Source of the DNA: Granulicella sp. L60 | GTDB taxonomy: Bacteria; Acidobacteriota; Terriglobia; Terriglobales; Acidobacteriaceae | Length of the DNA stretch: 64,000 nt | Assembly (NCBI RefSeq): GCF_009765825.1 | Contig: NZ_LMUR01000022.1 | Span: forward strand, 1-64,000 | Direction of reading: 5' to 3' | In this document: piece by piece, positions 52,228 to 61,109 of the stretch | Layout: each line of letters opens with the position of its first letter | Numbering within the stretch: the first letter of the stretch is position 1 | Made by a program: the position numbers and the translations under genes | Notes under the pieces: model-generated | Told to the model about the DNA's origin: nothing | Database searches by the model: none | The model's input: the letters and a program-made list of their open reading frames with translations, nothing else

Positions 52228-52716
52228 ATGGCAATGGTGATGATCACATGGCTGATAGCGATTCCGCTGCTCGGTGTGGTGACGGGTATGCGGACGTTCA
52301 CGCCGATGGCGGTGCTCTGCTGGTTTGCATACTTTGGCCATCTGCCGGTGCAGGGGAGCTGGGCAGCCTGGACGGCTAAGCTCGCCACGGCGATCATCTT
52401 CACGGCTCTGGCTCTGGGCGAGTACGTTGGAGACAAGCTCCCTAAAACGCCGAATCGCATCGCTCCAGGCCCATTAGTCGCACGGCTCGTGTTCGGTGGT
52501 CTCGTCGGTGCGATCGTGGCAGAAGCGCTGGAGGGTTCGGGCGTCGAGGCGGTCATTCTGGCGCTCGGAGGCACGTTGATTGGGGCCTTCGCCGGATTCC
52601 TCATAAGGCGTGAGATCGTCTCTCAACTGGGCACTAGGGACTGGCCGGTTGCTCTGCTGGAAGACATCAGCGCCATTCTATGTGCCGTCCTTGCTATGGG
52701 TGTGATTACGGGATAG
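52228..52716 (+). CDS. DUF4126-type membrane protein
   Basis: Protein of 162 aa. GGGAGGAG lies seven bases upstream. Four to five helices are visible (ITWLIAIPLLGVVTGMRTFT, LATAIIFTALALGEYVGD, AVILALGGTLIGAFAGFLI, ISAILCAVLAMGVIT), with a conserved-looking KLPKTPNRIAPGPL loop. The function of the family is unknown. The 200 bases before it hold no other gene. Confidence 0.82.
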   Translation: MAMVMITWLIAIPLLGVVTGMRTFTPMAVLCWFAYFGHLPVQGSWAAWTAKLATAIIFTALALGEYVGDKLPKTPNRIAPGPLVARLVFGGLVGAIVAEALEGSGVEAVILALGGTLIGAFAGFLIRREIVSQLGTRDWPVALLEDISAILCAVLAMGVITG

Positions 52717-52916
52717 CTGGCAGACCATCGCCTTCTGCATAAAATCCGTATTTTTCAGATAATTTGCTCAAATTTGGTCTAGTCGAAGCTACCGTTCGCG
52801 GAGTAGCATTTGCGGTACCAACCACCCTGTCGCCCATAAAGCACCGATGGTATGGGAAAGATCAGGTCGGGAACGGCGAGTTCTTTGGGCTCCATGGAAC
52901 GCGCAAGGAGGTAGGT

Positions 52917-53126
52917 ATGTCGAAGAGCTTCATACGAATTGTTTTGACGATTCTGATGTATGGAGGCATTCTCGTCTTCCTGTTCCCTTACTTTGCGGGG
53001 ACGATCACCACCGGCATCCTCTTCATGATTCTTGGTGCTAGCACTGCCGTGATCTGCGGACTTCTCCGTTGCTATCTGACGGAGGGAGATTGCGGAAGAA
53101 TCCCGCACACCGGCCGGGATTGGTAA
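52917..53126 (+). CDS. Small two-helix membrane protein, 69 aa
   Basis: The ATG at 52917 has AAGGAGGT a few bases upstream, which decides it over the longer open frame. Two helices (IVLTILMYGGILVFLFPYF and TTGILFMILGASTAVICGLL) are followed by an arginine/cysteine tail (RCYLTEGDCGRIPHTGRDW). No family is recognised. Confidence 0.7.
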   Translation: MSKSFIRIVLTILMYGGILVFLFPYFAGTITTGILFMILGASTAVICGLLRCYLTEGDCGRIPHTGRDW

Positions 53127-53174
53127 TCGCAGGCAGCGACATAAGACTGAAGCCAGCATACGCATGGGCTAACT

Positions 53175-54062
53175 CTAGTTCATGTTCTTGATGGGAACGC
53201 TCTCTGGAATCTTCAACTCGAACTGGTCGTTGTCGAGTTTCTGATTCAGAGTGAGCTTCGTAATCGTGATGGACAGGCTGTACTGATCAGCAGGGCGCTT
53301 GATCACGATCTTCATTGGAAAGGGCGTATCGCCGAACGTTTGGTAGTTGCTGTATAAGGCGCGCGTGACCACCCTCGTACCCTCAGGGTCGTATATATCC
53401 TGCTGGTAGGGCAGCAGGTTTGAGCGGCTGATGTGAATAACGCGGACGGTATGGGCGATCTGCCCCTTTGGCTGAGCCAGGATCTCGAGGTCGTAGTCCG
53501 GCTCCTCGATCAGGTCTTTCTTGTTGTTCTCGTTCGCAATCACCCGCGTGTCCGAGGTCAGAGAGACGATCTGGTCAGTTCCCAGTCCCCGCACCAGCAG
53601 AGAGTCGAAGAAGACGGCGGGGCGCAGGTTTTCGAGCCCGTTCTGCGACGGCTTGGTCACCTCGCTAGTACCGGTCATCGCAAGATTACGCCGGGGAATC
53701 CAAAGCTTCCAGGTCTTGCCGTCGCTCACCATATCGAGCGCCTGGGAGCCGAGCACTGGGACGCGGAGGAGGACGCGAAGGTCCTCCGGTTTTCGAAGGA
53801 AGATGTATCCGCTAAAGCTGGGGTACTCGGTCTCGTGGCCCTGTAGGCCGCCGCCAGTAGTTGCGGCGATCTCCACTGAGGCGTTGATGGTTTGGATGGC
53901 CTCGAACCGTGTGCCTACCTGCTTGAGGAGCTGGTCCATCGTTGCATCAAGCACGATGTCTGCAGGACGTGTCTTGGGGACACTTCGGACGTGAGTCAGG
54001 CATCCGGTGAGCGCCGGAGCGAGCCCTACCAATCCGACTGCTAACGCTTGTTTTATCCTCAT
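53175..54062 (-). CDS. DUF4292-like outer-membrane lipoprotein (LolA fold)
   Basis: Protein of 295 aa. A lipoprotein signal ends in ALTGC. The mature protein has the strand pattern of LolA/LolB-like folds (ETEYPSFSGYIFLRKPEDLR, VSDGKTWKLWIPRR, DTPFPMKIVIKRP), typical of DUF4292. The longer TTG start at 54077 is possible. It is probably periplasmic and lipid-related. It follows mltG on the same strand after a gap of about 160 bases. Confidence 0.8.
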   Translation of the reverse strand: MRIKQALAVGLVGLAPALTGCLTHVRSVPKTRPADIVLDATMDQLLKQVGTRFEAIQTINASVEIAATTGGGLQGHETEYPSFSGYIFLRKPEDLRVLLRVPVLGSQALDMVSDGKTWKLWIPRRNLAMTGTSEVTKPSQNGLENLRPAVFFDSLLVRGLGTDQIVSLTSDTRVIANENNKKDLIEEPDYDLEILAQPKGQIAHTVRVIHISRSNLLPYQQDIYDPEGTRVVTRALYSNYQTFGDTPFPMKIVIKRPADQYSLSITITKLTLNQKLDNDQFELKIPESVPIKNMN

Positions 54063-54220
54063 CAACACAAACTTCAAGTATATCTTTCCCGGCGTGGATC
54101 CTCGCAGAGGGAAAGCGAGGCCATCTAAACTCTATGTCTTTATACGTGTTAGATGTCAAAGGGTTCGGGGAAGCTTCTCATAGTTTCGCGGGGAGCCCAC
54201 TGCAAACTGTGGGCTCTGCC

Positions 54221-55204
54221 TCATGGTTTCTGGGCGTGCCGGTAGGCCTGAACCTGCTCCGCATGCTCCTTGAGATCTACGGAAAAACGTGTGTGGCCGG
54301 ACGCATCGCTCACAAAATAAAGGTAATCAGTCTCGCTTGGCTTGATGGCTGCGTGGAGAGCGGCCAGCCCAGGATTGCAGATAGGACCAGGCGGAAGGCC
54401 GGTGTGTTTGTAGGTGTTGTAGGGCGAGGGAGATTGGAGATCGGAGGCATAGATCGTCCCGCGCCAGCGATCTTCAAGCAGGGCGGCATAGACGACGGTG
54501 GGGTCTGTGGCGAGCGGCATGTTGCGGGCGAGCCGGTTGACGAATACGCCTGCAACGACGGGGCGTTCGGCGTCCTGGCTGACCTCTTTTTCTATGAGTG
54601 AAGCCATCGTGACAGTGCGGAGGATGTCGCCGCTTAGACCAAGTTCGGTGGTCTTCTGGTGGAAGCGTCGCACCATCACCGTAAGGATCTGAAGCGGTGT
54701 GCTGTGACGGGAAAACTGGTAAGTATCGGGGAATAAAAAGCCTTCAAGAGAGGCCGGGTGGTGGGTGCTATCGGACAACAATGGGGTGACCAGTTCGACG
54801 TGCTGGCGCTCGGCTTCGAGGAAGGTGCTGCGAGAGCCAAGACCTGCGGCCTCAACGGCTTGCGCGATGTCGAAGATGTTGTAGCCCTCGGGAATGGTCA
54901 GAGTTCGGGTATAAACGTCTCCTCGCAGGAGGCGTGCGTAGACCTCGGTCATCGGTACGGGGTGGTCGAAGCGATACTCTCCGGCTTTGAGTGTGCCACC
55001 TTTGATGAGGCGGAGGAGATAGAAGCCGTATTTGTTGCGGACGACGCCGTGGGCCTGCATTCGGGCGGCGATGGCTTCGGTTCCGGTGCCGGGCGCGATG
55101 TCGACGAAGGTCTCGGAGGAGGGGCCGTAGGGGGCGTAGACGACGTAGCCGGCGATAGCGGCGGCGATGAGGAGAAGCAAGAGCAAAGTGCCGAAAAACT
55201 TCAA
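54221..55204 (-). CDS. mltG: Endolytic murein transglycosylase
   Basis: Protein of 327 aa. The TTG at 55204 has GGGAGG seven bases upstream and is preferred to the ATG at 55228. An N-terminal membrane anchor (LLLLLLIAAAIAGYVVYAP) is followed by the YceG domain with the catalytic glutamate in ASLIEKEVSQDAERP and the motif SPYNTYKHTGLPPGPICNPG. It cleaves nascent glycan strands in the periplasm. A C/A-rich element like the one before glyA lies upstream. A short hairpin without a T-run lies beyond the stop (54193-54215). Confidence 0.95.
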   Translation of the reverse strand: MKFFGTLLLLLLIAAAIAGYVVYAPYGPSSETFVDIAPGTGTEAIAARMQAHGVVRNKYGFYLLRLIKGGTLKAGEYRFDHPVPMTEVYARLLRGDVYTRTLTIPEGYNIFDIAQAVEAAGLGSRSTFLEAERQHVELVTPLLSDSTHHPASLEGFLFPDTYQFSRHSTPLQILTVMVRRFHQKTTELGLSGDILRTVTMASLIEKEVSQDAERPVVAGVFVNRLARNMPLATDPTVVYAALLEDRWRGTIYASDLQSPSPYNTYKHTGLPPGPICNPGLAALHAAIKPSETDYLYFVSDASGHTRFSVDLKEHAEQVQAYRHAQKP

Positions 55205-55228
55205 ATTCTCGCCTCCCAGGGCGTGCAT

Positions 55229-55857
55229 CGAGACGTACGATATGCATCGCCGATCAATTGCCGGTTAGACGCCGAAGCGTGATCGTCCTGACTATTTTAC
55301 GGTGCGGCGTTACAGATCAGAGGGTGCCGGAGGAGCATCTGGATGCGGATTTTTGCGGATTAAGTTGGGTTGTGGTGGAGGGTGCGGTTTTAGAGGGGGT
55401 TTGCGTGTTTGGGTGGCGTTTTTTGCTGGTGAGTTTTGGTAGTTAGTGTGGTGGAATGTGGTGCGTTGCTGGTGGGTTTTGTGGTGGGGTGAGAGTACGA
55501 CAGGTTTTCGGGATTTATTTTCGGTTGCTTGAGTTTCGTACTTGCGAGGCTTCGCGCTCACCTTAACAAGACATCAGCACGGATGCTTTGAGAGCCGGTC
55601 GCGCGATTTGGAGAAGCTATGGCCATTGAGTTTTGGCCCTGCCATGATGAGGCGGAAGGGAACGCCCGGCGAGGTAGGTTGGGAGCTGATTTTGCGGTGG
55701 CTTTTGGAGGGTCGGACGAATCGGTGGGATGGATCTGATGGTTCCGGGTAAGACGAATCGAGGGGTTTGCCCCGCTCGCATCGTATAATCAAGCTTTGAG
55801 TTCAGCGCGTTGCCGCACGAGTATCTGCGAGCACGCCAGCTTCATCCGGAAGGCCCC
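55229..55857. other. Intergenic region between mltG and greA
   Basis: No credible ORF; the short open frames have poor composition. The left half holds the C/A-rich element on the minus strand. The right half contains GAGGGGTTTGCCCCGCTCGC and a TATAAT at 55784-55789, a possible greA promoter about 70 bases ahead of its start. Confidence 0.5.
55330..55525 (-). promoter_or_regulatory. C/A-rich leader element of mltG
   Basis: Read on the minus strand it opens with AAAATAAA (55521-55514), then AAACCTGTCGTACT (55507-55494). A C/A-rich body follows that includes ACTCACCAGCAAA (55434-55422), identical to 13 bases at 50621-50633 in the glyA element. It ends about 120 bases before the mltG start. Confidence 0.6.
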
Positions 55858-56340
55858 ATGCCAGAACAAGTAAAAAAGAGGCTTGCAGAAGAGATTAAGT
55901 TGCTGGAACACGAACTGACGACGGAGCTGCCAGCCGAGATCAAGAAGGCAGTCGCGCTCGGCGACCTGAGCGAGAACGCGGAGTACCACATGGCGAAGCA
56001 GCGCCAGGTGTTCGTGAATGCGCGTCTCGGCCAGCTGAAGAAGCGGATGGGCGAGCTGGCGATGGTCAACCTCGTCAACATTCCCAACGATAAAGTCGGC
56101 TTTGGCTCGCGGGTAACGGTCTTCGATTCAAGCAAGGACGAGGAGATCAAGTACCAGCTGGTGACGAGTGAAGAGTCCGACGTCTCCAAGGGGCTGATCT
56201 CGACGACGTCACCGATCGGCCGCGCGTTGCTGGGTAAAAAGATCGGCGACAGCGCCACGGTGATTACGCCGAACGGCAAGCGGGAGCTTGAGATTCTCAA
56301 GTTGCTCACGATCCACGATGCTCCCGACGAAGAAAACTAA
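55858..56340 (+). CDS. greA: Transcription elongation factor GreA
   Basis: Protein of 160 aa from ATG 55858 with GGAAGG four bases upstream. The N-terminal coiled coil ends in LGDLSENAEYHMAKQ, with the acidic tip that stimulates RNA polymerase cleavage. The C-terminal FKBP-like domain has ISTTSPIGRALLGKKIGDSA. It rescues backtracked RNA polymerase. A TATAAT lies at 55784-55789. Confidence 0.96.
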   Translation: MPEQVKKRLAEEIKLLEHELTTELPAEIKKAVALGDLSENAEYHMAKQRQVFVNARLGQLKKRMGELAMVNLVNIPNDKVGFGSRVTVFDSSKDEEIKYQLVTSEESDVSKGLISTTSPIGRALLGKKIGDSATVITPNGKRELEILKLLTIHDAPDEEN

Positions 56341-56406
56341 CGGCACGCCCTCGGGCGTTATTGATGGAGCGGTAAAGACGGGGCTTTCTCCCCTGAGGGT
56401 AAGTTT

Positions 56407-57042
56407 TTGACCTGGACAAGCGCATTCGGCAAAGGCAGCGGCTGGCTGCTGCAGAAGATCGTCAACGGTCTCGCTCTCACCCGTATCTCTCCGAACGCGC
56501 TTACGTTCATCGGTCTCGTCATAAACATTATCGCCGCGTGTTTCTTCGGCTTCGCGCGCTCGTATAACGCGAATCGGATGTTTTTCTATGCGGGTCTGAT
56601 CATCATTGGGGCGGGCGTCTTCGATATGGTGGATGGCCGCGTGGCGCGCAAGACGAACCAGGTCTCCGTCTTCGGTGCGTTCTTCGATTCGGTGATGGAT
56701 CGCTACTCGGATGTTGCGATCTTCTTCGGTCTGTTGATTTACTACGCGCGTGGAAACCGTCTGTTTTACGTTGGGCTGGTTGCGTTCGTGATGACGGCTT
56801 GCGTGATGGTGAGTTACACGAGAGCGCGCGCAGAGGCGTTGATTGGAACGTGCAAGGTTGGATTCATGGAGCGGCCGGAGCGCATCGTCTGTGTCATTCT
56901 CGGCGCGCTGTGCAATCGGTGGGGCGTGATGGCTCCCGCGCTGTGGGTGCTGGCGCTGTTTGCGACGCTTACGGTGATTCACCGGATTCGATATACGTAT
57001 CTTGAGACTGAGCGCCGCAAGCTAATCGCCCAGGCAAAGTAG
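56407..57042 (+). CDS. CDP-alcohol phosphatidyltransferase
   Basis: Protein of 211 aa with a TTG start. The family motif D-G-x2-A-R-x8-G-x3-D-x3-D is complete in DGRVARKTNQVSVFGAFFD followed by SVMD. Multiple membrane helices are present (ALTFIGLVINIIAACFFGFA, FFYAGLIIIGAGVFD). The likely reaction is transfer of a phosphatidyl group from CDP-diacylglycerol to an alcohol, possibly inositol phosphate or glycerol phosphate. It lies 66 bases after greA; a small hairpin lies between them. Confidence 0.9.
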   Translation: MTWTSAFGKGSGWLLQKIVNGLALTRISPNALTFIGLVINIIAACFFGFARSYNANRMFFYAGLIIIGAGVFDMVDGRVARKTNQVSVFGAFFDSVMDRYSDVAIFFGLLIYYARGNRLFYVGLVAFVMTACVMVSYTRARAEALIGTCKVGFMERPERIVCVILGALCNRWGVMAPALWVLALFATLTVIHRIRYTYLETERRKLIAQAK

Positions 57043-57411
57043 CCGCGTCGCCCCACGCGAAGAATTGCTAGGTTGTAACGACATATTCGAGCGATGCTGC
57101 AGTGAGTGTGGACCTGGACAAAGTTCCCTCAGAGGCTGAAGCCGCCCCCTTCAAAGACAGAATTACGCAAGCCATTTTCCCGTAACCCCCGCGCTTTAAG
57201 AAGCCGCGCCCCTTCCCAACTGGGCTATCCAGCTTGAGGAAGAACAGGCAAAGGCAAAAGCAGATCCCTGCGGGATGACAAACAAAGGGACAAGCAACGA
57301 CAAGCAACGACAAGAACAAGAGCAACGGTAACAGCAGAACAGCCGCAGATCCCCTGCGGGGATGACAGACAAAGAACAGAACAAAGCAGGACTGGAATTT
57401 GTCGATACAAC
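57043..57411. other. Intergenic region with short repeat pair and tRNA-like remnant
   Basis: No credible ORF. It holds a tRNA-like degenerate sequence on the minus strand (about 57236-57181) and the second pair of CAGATCCC...GGGATGACA repeats (57261-57283 and 57345-57370), linked by a CAAGCAACGA-rich tract. Confidence 0.5.
57261..57370. repeat. Tandem pair of short dispersed repeats, second locus
   Basis: CAGATCCCTGCGGGATGACA and CAGATCCCCTGCGGGGATGA are separated by CAACGACAAGAACAAGAGC. They match the pair at 21751-21839. Confidence 0.75.
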
Positions 57412-59148
57412 CTACGACAGGATGCGCTGGATTACGTTCGTTTTGGCGAGATCGATAATCTCATCTCCACGTCCGGTTAAGACGCTCTTTGCTAAATAGA
57501 GCGAGAAGCCTTTCATCTGGTCGAGGCTGATCGTCGGCGGCATGGATAGCTCCAGGCGATTGACCATGACCTCTACCAAGGCAGCGCCCGGAGTGGCGAA
57601 GGCGGTTCGCAGGGCTGCTTCGAGGTCGTTGGGTTGCTCCACGCGAACGCCGTGGATGCCGATGGCGTTGGCAAGGGCGGCGAAGCTGGGATTGTTCAGG
57701 TCGGTGGCGTAGCTGACGATGCCTGCGGCCTTCATCTCCAGTTCCACGAAGGCGAGTGCGCCGTTGTTGAAGACGACCATCTTGATGGGTAGATTCTGCT
57801 GGCGGAGGGTAAGGAGATCGCCGAGCAGCATGGCGATGCCGCCGTCGCCGGAGAGGGTTACGACTTGCCGGCCAGGGTAGGCGGCCTGCGCTCCAATCGC
57901 CTGTGGCACTGCACATGCCATGGAGCCGTGGGAGAACGATCCGAGAAGACGGCGCCTGCCGTTCATCGTGAGATAGCGGGCGGCCCATACGGTGGGGGTG
58001 CCGACGTCGCAGGTGAAGATGGCGTCGTCGGCTGCGAGTTCGTCGATGAGCCTGGCGACATATTGCGGATGGATCGGCATCTTGTTTTTGTCCGCTCCGG
58101 CTAGATCGTGCAGACCTTCGCGAACTTTTTTGTAGTCCTTGACCATCGCGTCCAAATGGGCGCGGTCTGTCTTTTTTTCGAGAAGAGGAAGCAGAGACGA
58201 GAGCGTATCTTTCGCCGATCCGACGAGGCCAAGATGGACTGGGGTTCGGCGGCCGATCTGGCCTCCGCGAATGTCGATCTGGATGACCTTCGCGTGTTTG
58301 GGAAAGAACTGCTGATAGGGGAAGTCGGTTCCAAGCATCAGCAGGACGTCGCAGTCTTCCATGGCGTGGTAGCCGGAGCTGAATCCGATGAGGCCGGTGA
58401 GGCCTACCTCGTAAGGGTTGTCGAACTCAATGTACTCTTTACCGCGAAGTGCGTAGACGATGGGTGATTGGAGGGCTTCGGCTGTTGCGATCAGCTCGGC
58501 ATGAGCCTCTTTGCAACCTGCTCCGCCGAGGATGGTCACTTTTTTTCCTGCATTCAGAATCTCTGCGGCTTCGCGCAGTTCGTCGTCGTTAGGGCGGACA
58601 ACGGGCTTCGCCATCTTTATGGGCAGAACGCTGCGTCCGTCGGGCGCGCTGTGCAAGAGGACGTCGCCAGGCATGACGATGACGGAGACAGCGGACGAGT
58701 TGATGGCGGTGCGCATGGCGATCTCGAGGAGCCGCGGCATCTGCTCCGGGACGCCGACCATCTCGCAGAAGTCGCTGCACTCCTTGAAGAGATTCTGCGG
58801 ATGGGTCTCCTGAAAGTAATTTGTACCGATCTCCGCGCTGGGAATGTGGGCGGCGATGGCGAGCACGGGGACTCGGCTACGATGACAGTCGAAGAGGCCG
58901 TTGATGAGGTGCAGATTGCCAGGCCCGCAGCTGGCTGCACAGACGGCGAGCGAACCTGTCAGGTGGGCGTCGGCTCCAGCGGCGAAGGCGGCGACTTCTT
59001 CGTTGCGCACATGAATCCATTCGATGGTTCCGTCCTCGCGCAAGGCGTCGGTGAAGCCGTTGAGCGAGTCTCCGGGAAGTCCGTAGACACGTTTGACGCC
59101 GGCGTTCTTTAAGCTTTCCACCATCAACTCTGCGACTGTCTTTGCCAT
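57412..59148 (-). CDS. poxB: Thiamine-pyrophosphate enzyme, pyruvate:quinone oxidoreductase type
   Basis: Protein of 578 aa with the three-domain ThDP/FAD fold. The N-terminal glutamate is in HVRNEEVAAFAAGADAHLTG. The ThDP-binding motif is SGDGGIAMLLGDLLTLRQQN. The middle domain has DVLLMLGTDFPYQQFFP. The C-terminus continues beyond a normal acetolactate synthase core, as in PoxB (membrane-lipid activated pyruvate to acetate and CO2). The first gene of the opposite strand starts 60 bases away, so they share a promoter region. The exact substrate is inferred. Confidence 0.88.
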   Translation of the reverse strand: MAKTVAELMVESLKNAGVKRVYGLPGDSLNGFTDALREDGTIEWIHVRNEEVAAFAAGADAHLTGSLAVCAASCGPGNLHLINGLFDCHRSRVPVLAIAAHIPSAEIGTNYFQETHPQNLFKECSDFCEMVGVPEQMPRLLEIAMRTAINSSAVSVIVMPGDVLLHSAPDGRSVLPIKMAKPVVRPNDDELREAAEILNAGKKVTILGGAGCKEAHAELIATAEALQSPIVYALRGKEYIEFDNPYEVGLTGLIGFSSGYHAMEDCDVLLMLGTDFPYQQFFPKHAKVIQIDIRGGQIGRRTPVHLGLVGSAKDTLSSLLPLLEKKTDRAHLDAMVKDYKKVREGLHDLAGADKNKMPIHPQYVARLIDELAADDAIFTCDVGTPTVWAARYLTMNGRRRLLGSFSHGSMACAVPQAIGAQAAYPGRQVVTLSGDGGIAMLLGDLLTLRQQNLPIKMVVFNNGALAFVELEMKAAGIVSYATDLNNPSFAALANAIGIHGVRVEQPNDLEAALRTAFATPGAALVEVMVNRLELSMPPTISLDQMKGFSLYLAKSVLTGRGDEIIDLAKTNVIQRILS

Positions 59149-59208
59149 AGGCTCCTCGGGGGATGTGGGTGTGCTGCATTAAGGCTGATCCCGTAGACTT
59201 GAGATGCA

Positions 59209-60129
59209 ATGAAGACGCAATCAGTTCTGTTAATTCATGGTGGGGCGTGGGCGATGCCGGATGATGCCGTGGCCGCTCACGAACGCGGTATCGCAGATGC
59301 ACTTGCTGCGGGGTATAGCCTGCTGAAACGCGGCGGCTCCGCAGTGGATGCGGTAGAGGCGGCGGTGGCGGTGATGGAGGACGACGAGACCTTCGATGCG
59401 GGGCGAGGCTCGTTTCTGACGCAGGATGGCAGGGTTCAGATGGACGCGCTGCTGATGAACGGTGAGAATCTGCGGACGGGCGGCGTGGCTTGTGTTGAGC
59501 GGTTGCGAAATCCGATACGCGCTGCGCGGTTGGTGCTGGATAGGTCGCCGCATGTTTACTTCGTCGGGACCGGGGCGGAAAGATTTGCACGGCAACACGG
59601 GATGGCGCTCTGCGACAACATGGACCTGGTGATTCCGCGGGAGCAGCAGAGGCTGTATAAGGCGCAGGCGGATGAGTTGGCAGGGCTGCGGGACGAGACT
59701 TTTTCGGGAAGTCTTGATTCGCACGATACGGTGGGTGCGGTGGCGCTGGATGTGCACGGCAATATTGCGGCAGGAACGAGCACGGGGGGGACTTTGAATA
59801 AGGCTCCGGGCCGGGTGGGGGATTCGTCCTTGATTGGTTGTGGCTGCTATGCCGATAATCTCTCCGCGGCAGTGTCGCTGACGGGGTGGGGAGAGCCGAT
59901 CATGAAGCTGGTTTTGGGCAAGTGGGCGGTGGATCGCGTTGCTGCGGGTGGTTCTCCGCAGGACTCTGCGCAGGACGCTATTGATTATCTCTACAGCCGG
60001 CTGGGCGGGCACGGCGGCATCATTCTGCTGAGCCCGGACGGACGTATAGGGTTGGCGCACAATACGCCTCGGATGGCCTGGGGCATTCAAAACGCAGAGG
60101 GTTCGCAGATTGGTGTTACGCGCAACTAA
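59209..60129 (+). CDS. iaaA: Isoaspartyl peptidase/L-asparaginase (Ntn hydrolase)
   Basis: Protein of 306 aa. The autocleavage site is DSHDTVGAVALDVHGNIAAG, where the threonine after HD becomes the new N-terminal nucleophile. GTSTGGTLNKAPGRVGD follows, with the substrate-binding arginine region. It opens with VLLIHGGAWAMP. It cleaves isoaspartyl dipeptides and asparagine after self-processing into alpha and beta chains. It is divergent from poxB and possibly co-transcribed with the following DNA-repair gene. Confidence 0.95.
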   Translation: MKTQSVLLIHGGAWAMPDDAVAAHERGIADALAAGYSLLKRGGSAVDAVEAAVAVMEDDETFDAGRGSFLTQDGRVQMDALLMNGENLRTGGVACVERLRNPIRAARLVLDRSPHVYFVGTGAERFARQHGMALCDNMDLVIPREQQRLYKAQADELAGLRDETFSGSLDSHDTVGAVALDVHGNIAAGTSTGGTLNKAPGRVGDSSLIGCGCYADNLSAAVSLTGWGEPIMKLVLGKWAVDRVAAGGSPQDSAQDAIDYLYSRLGGHGGIILLSPDGRIGLAHNTPRMAWGIQNAEGSQIGVTRN

Positions 60130-60165
60130 GGCCTGGGTCGCGGTGGATGGCGAAGCGGAATAAAA

Positions 60166-60885
60166 TTGAGTGCGATGCAAGCTGCGCCTCTATTTCTCGA
60201 CACGCGTCTCGTAGAGATTCATCGCCGTTTGCTGGCGTACTACGGTCAGCCTGCAGCGCGGGATGTGTGGGATCCGCTGAAGCAGTTTATCTACTCGATG
60301 CTCTCATCGCGCACGAAGACAGAGGTTACGTTTGAGGTTGTGGCTCATCTGCAGAAGCACTTTGGAAGCTGGGAGGCTCTGCGTGACGCTCCGCTGGGCG
60401 AGATCGAAGAGGCGATCCGGGGAGTGACTTTTCCTGAGCAGAAGGCAGTGCATCTGAAGCAGGCGCTGGAGCAGATTGCGCAGCGATGCGGCAGGCTTTC
60501 ACTGGATTTTCTGAGTAGCTATCGGACCGACAAGGTTCGCTCGTGGCTTGAGGGTTTCGATGGAGTGGGCGTAAAGACCAGTGCTGCGGTGGTGAACTTC
60601 AGCTCGCTGCGCAGGAGGGCGATCTGTGTCGATAGCCACCATCTGCGGGTGACGCAACGGCTTGGCCTCGTTGGTAAGAGCGCCGATGCTCGCGAGACGG
60701 AGGATCGTCTGATGGAGATGGCGCCGGTCGAATGGTCGCCGGTGATGCTTGATGAGCACCATACGCTGATCAAGACTCATGGACAACGGATATGTACTTT
60801 TAAGCAGCCGAGATGTACGATTTGTCCGCTGCTCGAGCTTTGTCCCACGGGCGCGGGCGCGGTCGGTTCTTCGCGGGCAAGTTGA
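60166..60885 (+). CDS. Endonuclease III-like DNA glycosylase
   Basis: Protein of 239 aa. TTG start with GGA six bases upstream; ATG 60175 is the alternative. The HhH-GPD core has LEGFDGVGVKTSAAVVNFSS with the catalytic lysine, and CVDSHHLRVTQRLGL with the catalytic aspartate. The [4Fe-4S] loop is complete: CTFKQPRCTICPLLELC (C-x6-C-x2-C-x5-C). It is longer at the N-terminus than E. coli Nth and may be a Nth-like paralogue. Probable role: removal of oxidised pyrimidines. Confidence 0.92.
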   Translation: MSAMQAAPLFLDTRLVEIHRRLLAYYGQPAARDVWDPLKQFIYSMLSSRTKTEVTFEVVAHLQKHFGSWEALRDAPLGEIEEAIRGVTFPEQKAVHLKQALEQIAQRCGRLSLDFLSSYRTDKVRSWLEGFDGVGVKTSAAVVNFSSLRRRAICVDSHHLRVTQRLGLVGKSADARETEDRLMEMAPVEWSPVMLDEHHTLIKTHGQRICTFKQPRCTICPLLELCPTGAGAVGSSRAS

Positions 60886-61109
60886 TTCATGCGCCTGGTT
60901 CGAGACCGGGCAGCGGCCGGCGGCGGTAAATTCCACAAAACAAACTACGTTGGCGAGACCGTAGAGGGGGAATCGGCGCGTATATCGCTTCTAAGAGCTT
61001 TCCACTTGCTTACTGAATGGTCATTCATGTAGAACATCGCGTCGCTAAAGCAGTGGGCCTGGCCGTTGCGAACGCCTGAGCCTCTCTGATGGCACAGGGA
61101 GCATCACCG
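60886..61109. other. Intergenic region upstream of third TonB receptor
   Basis: No ORF. It contains the promoter and leader of the receptor; ATTCATGTAGAACATCGCGTC lies in an AT-rich part about 90 bases before its start. No repeat is seen. Confidence 0.35.

Noticed and set aside
54193..54215. Hairpin GAGCCCAC...GTGGGCTC beyond mltG as a terminator
   Set aside because: The stem is good but no T-run follows on the minus strand; too weak to call.
55542..55792. Short frames on both strands before greA
   Set aside because: Poor composition, overlapping each other and a likely promoter region.
56341..56400. Hairpin ACGCCC-TC-GGGCGT after greA as a terminator
   Set aside because: Short stem with a two-base loop and only TTATT after it; could equally be part of a leader for the next gene.
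59230..60180. A 316-codon minus-strand frame opposite the isoaspartyl peptidase
   Set aside because: Shadow frame rich in Arg, His and Pro, with no motif.
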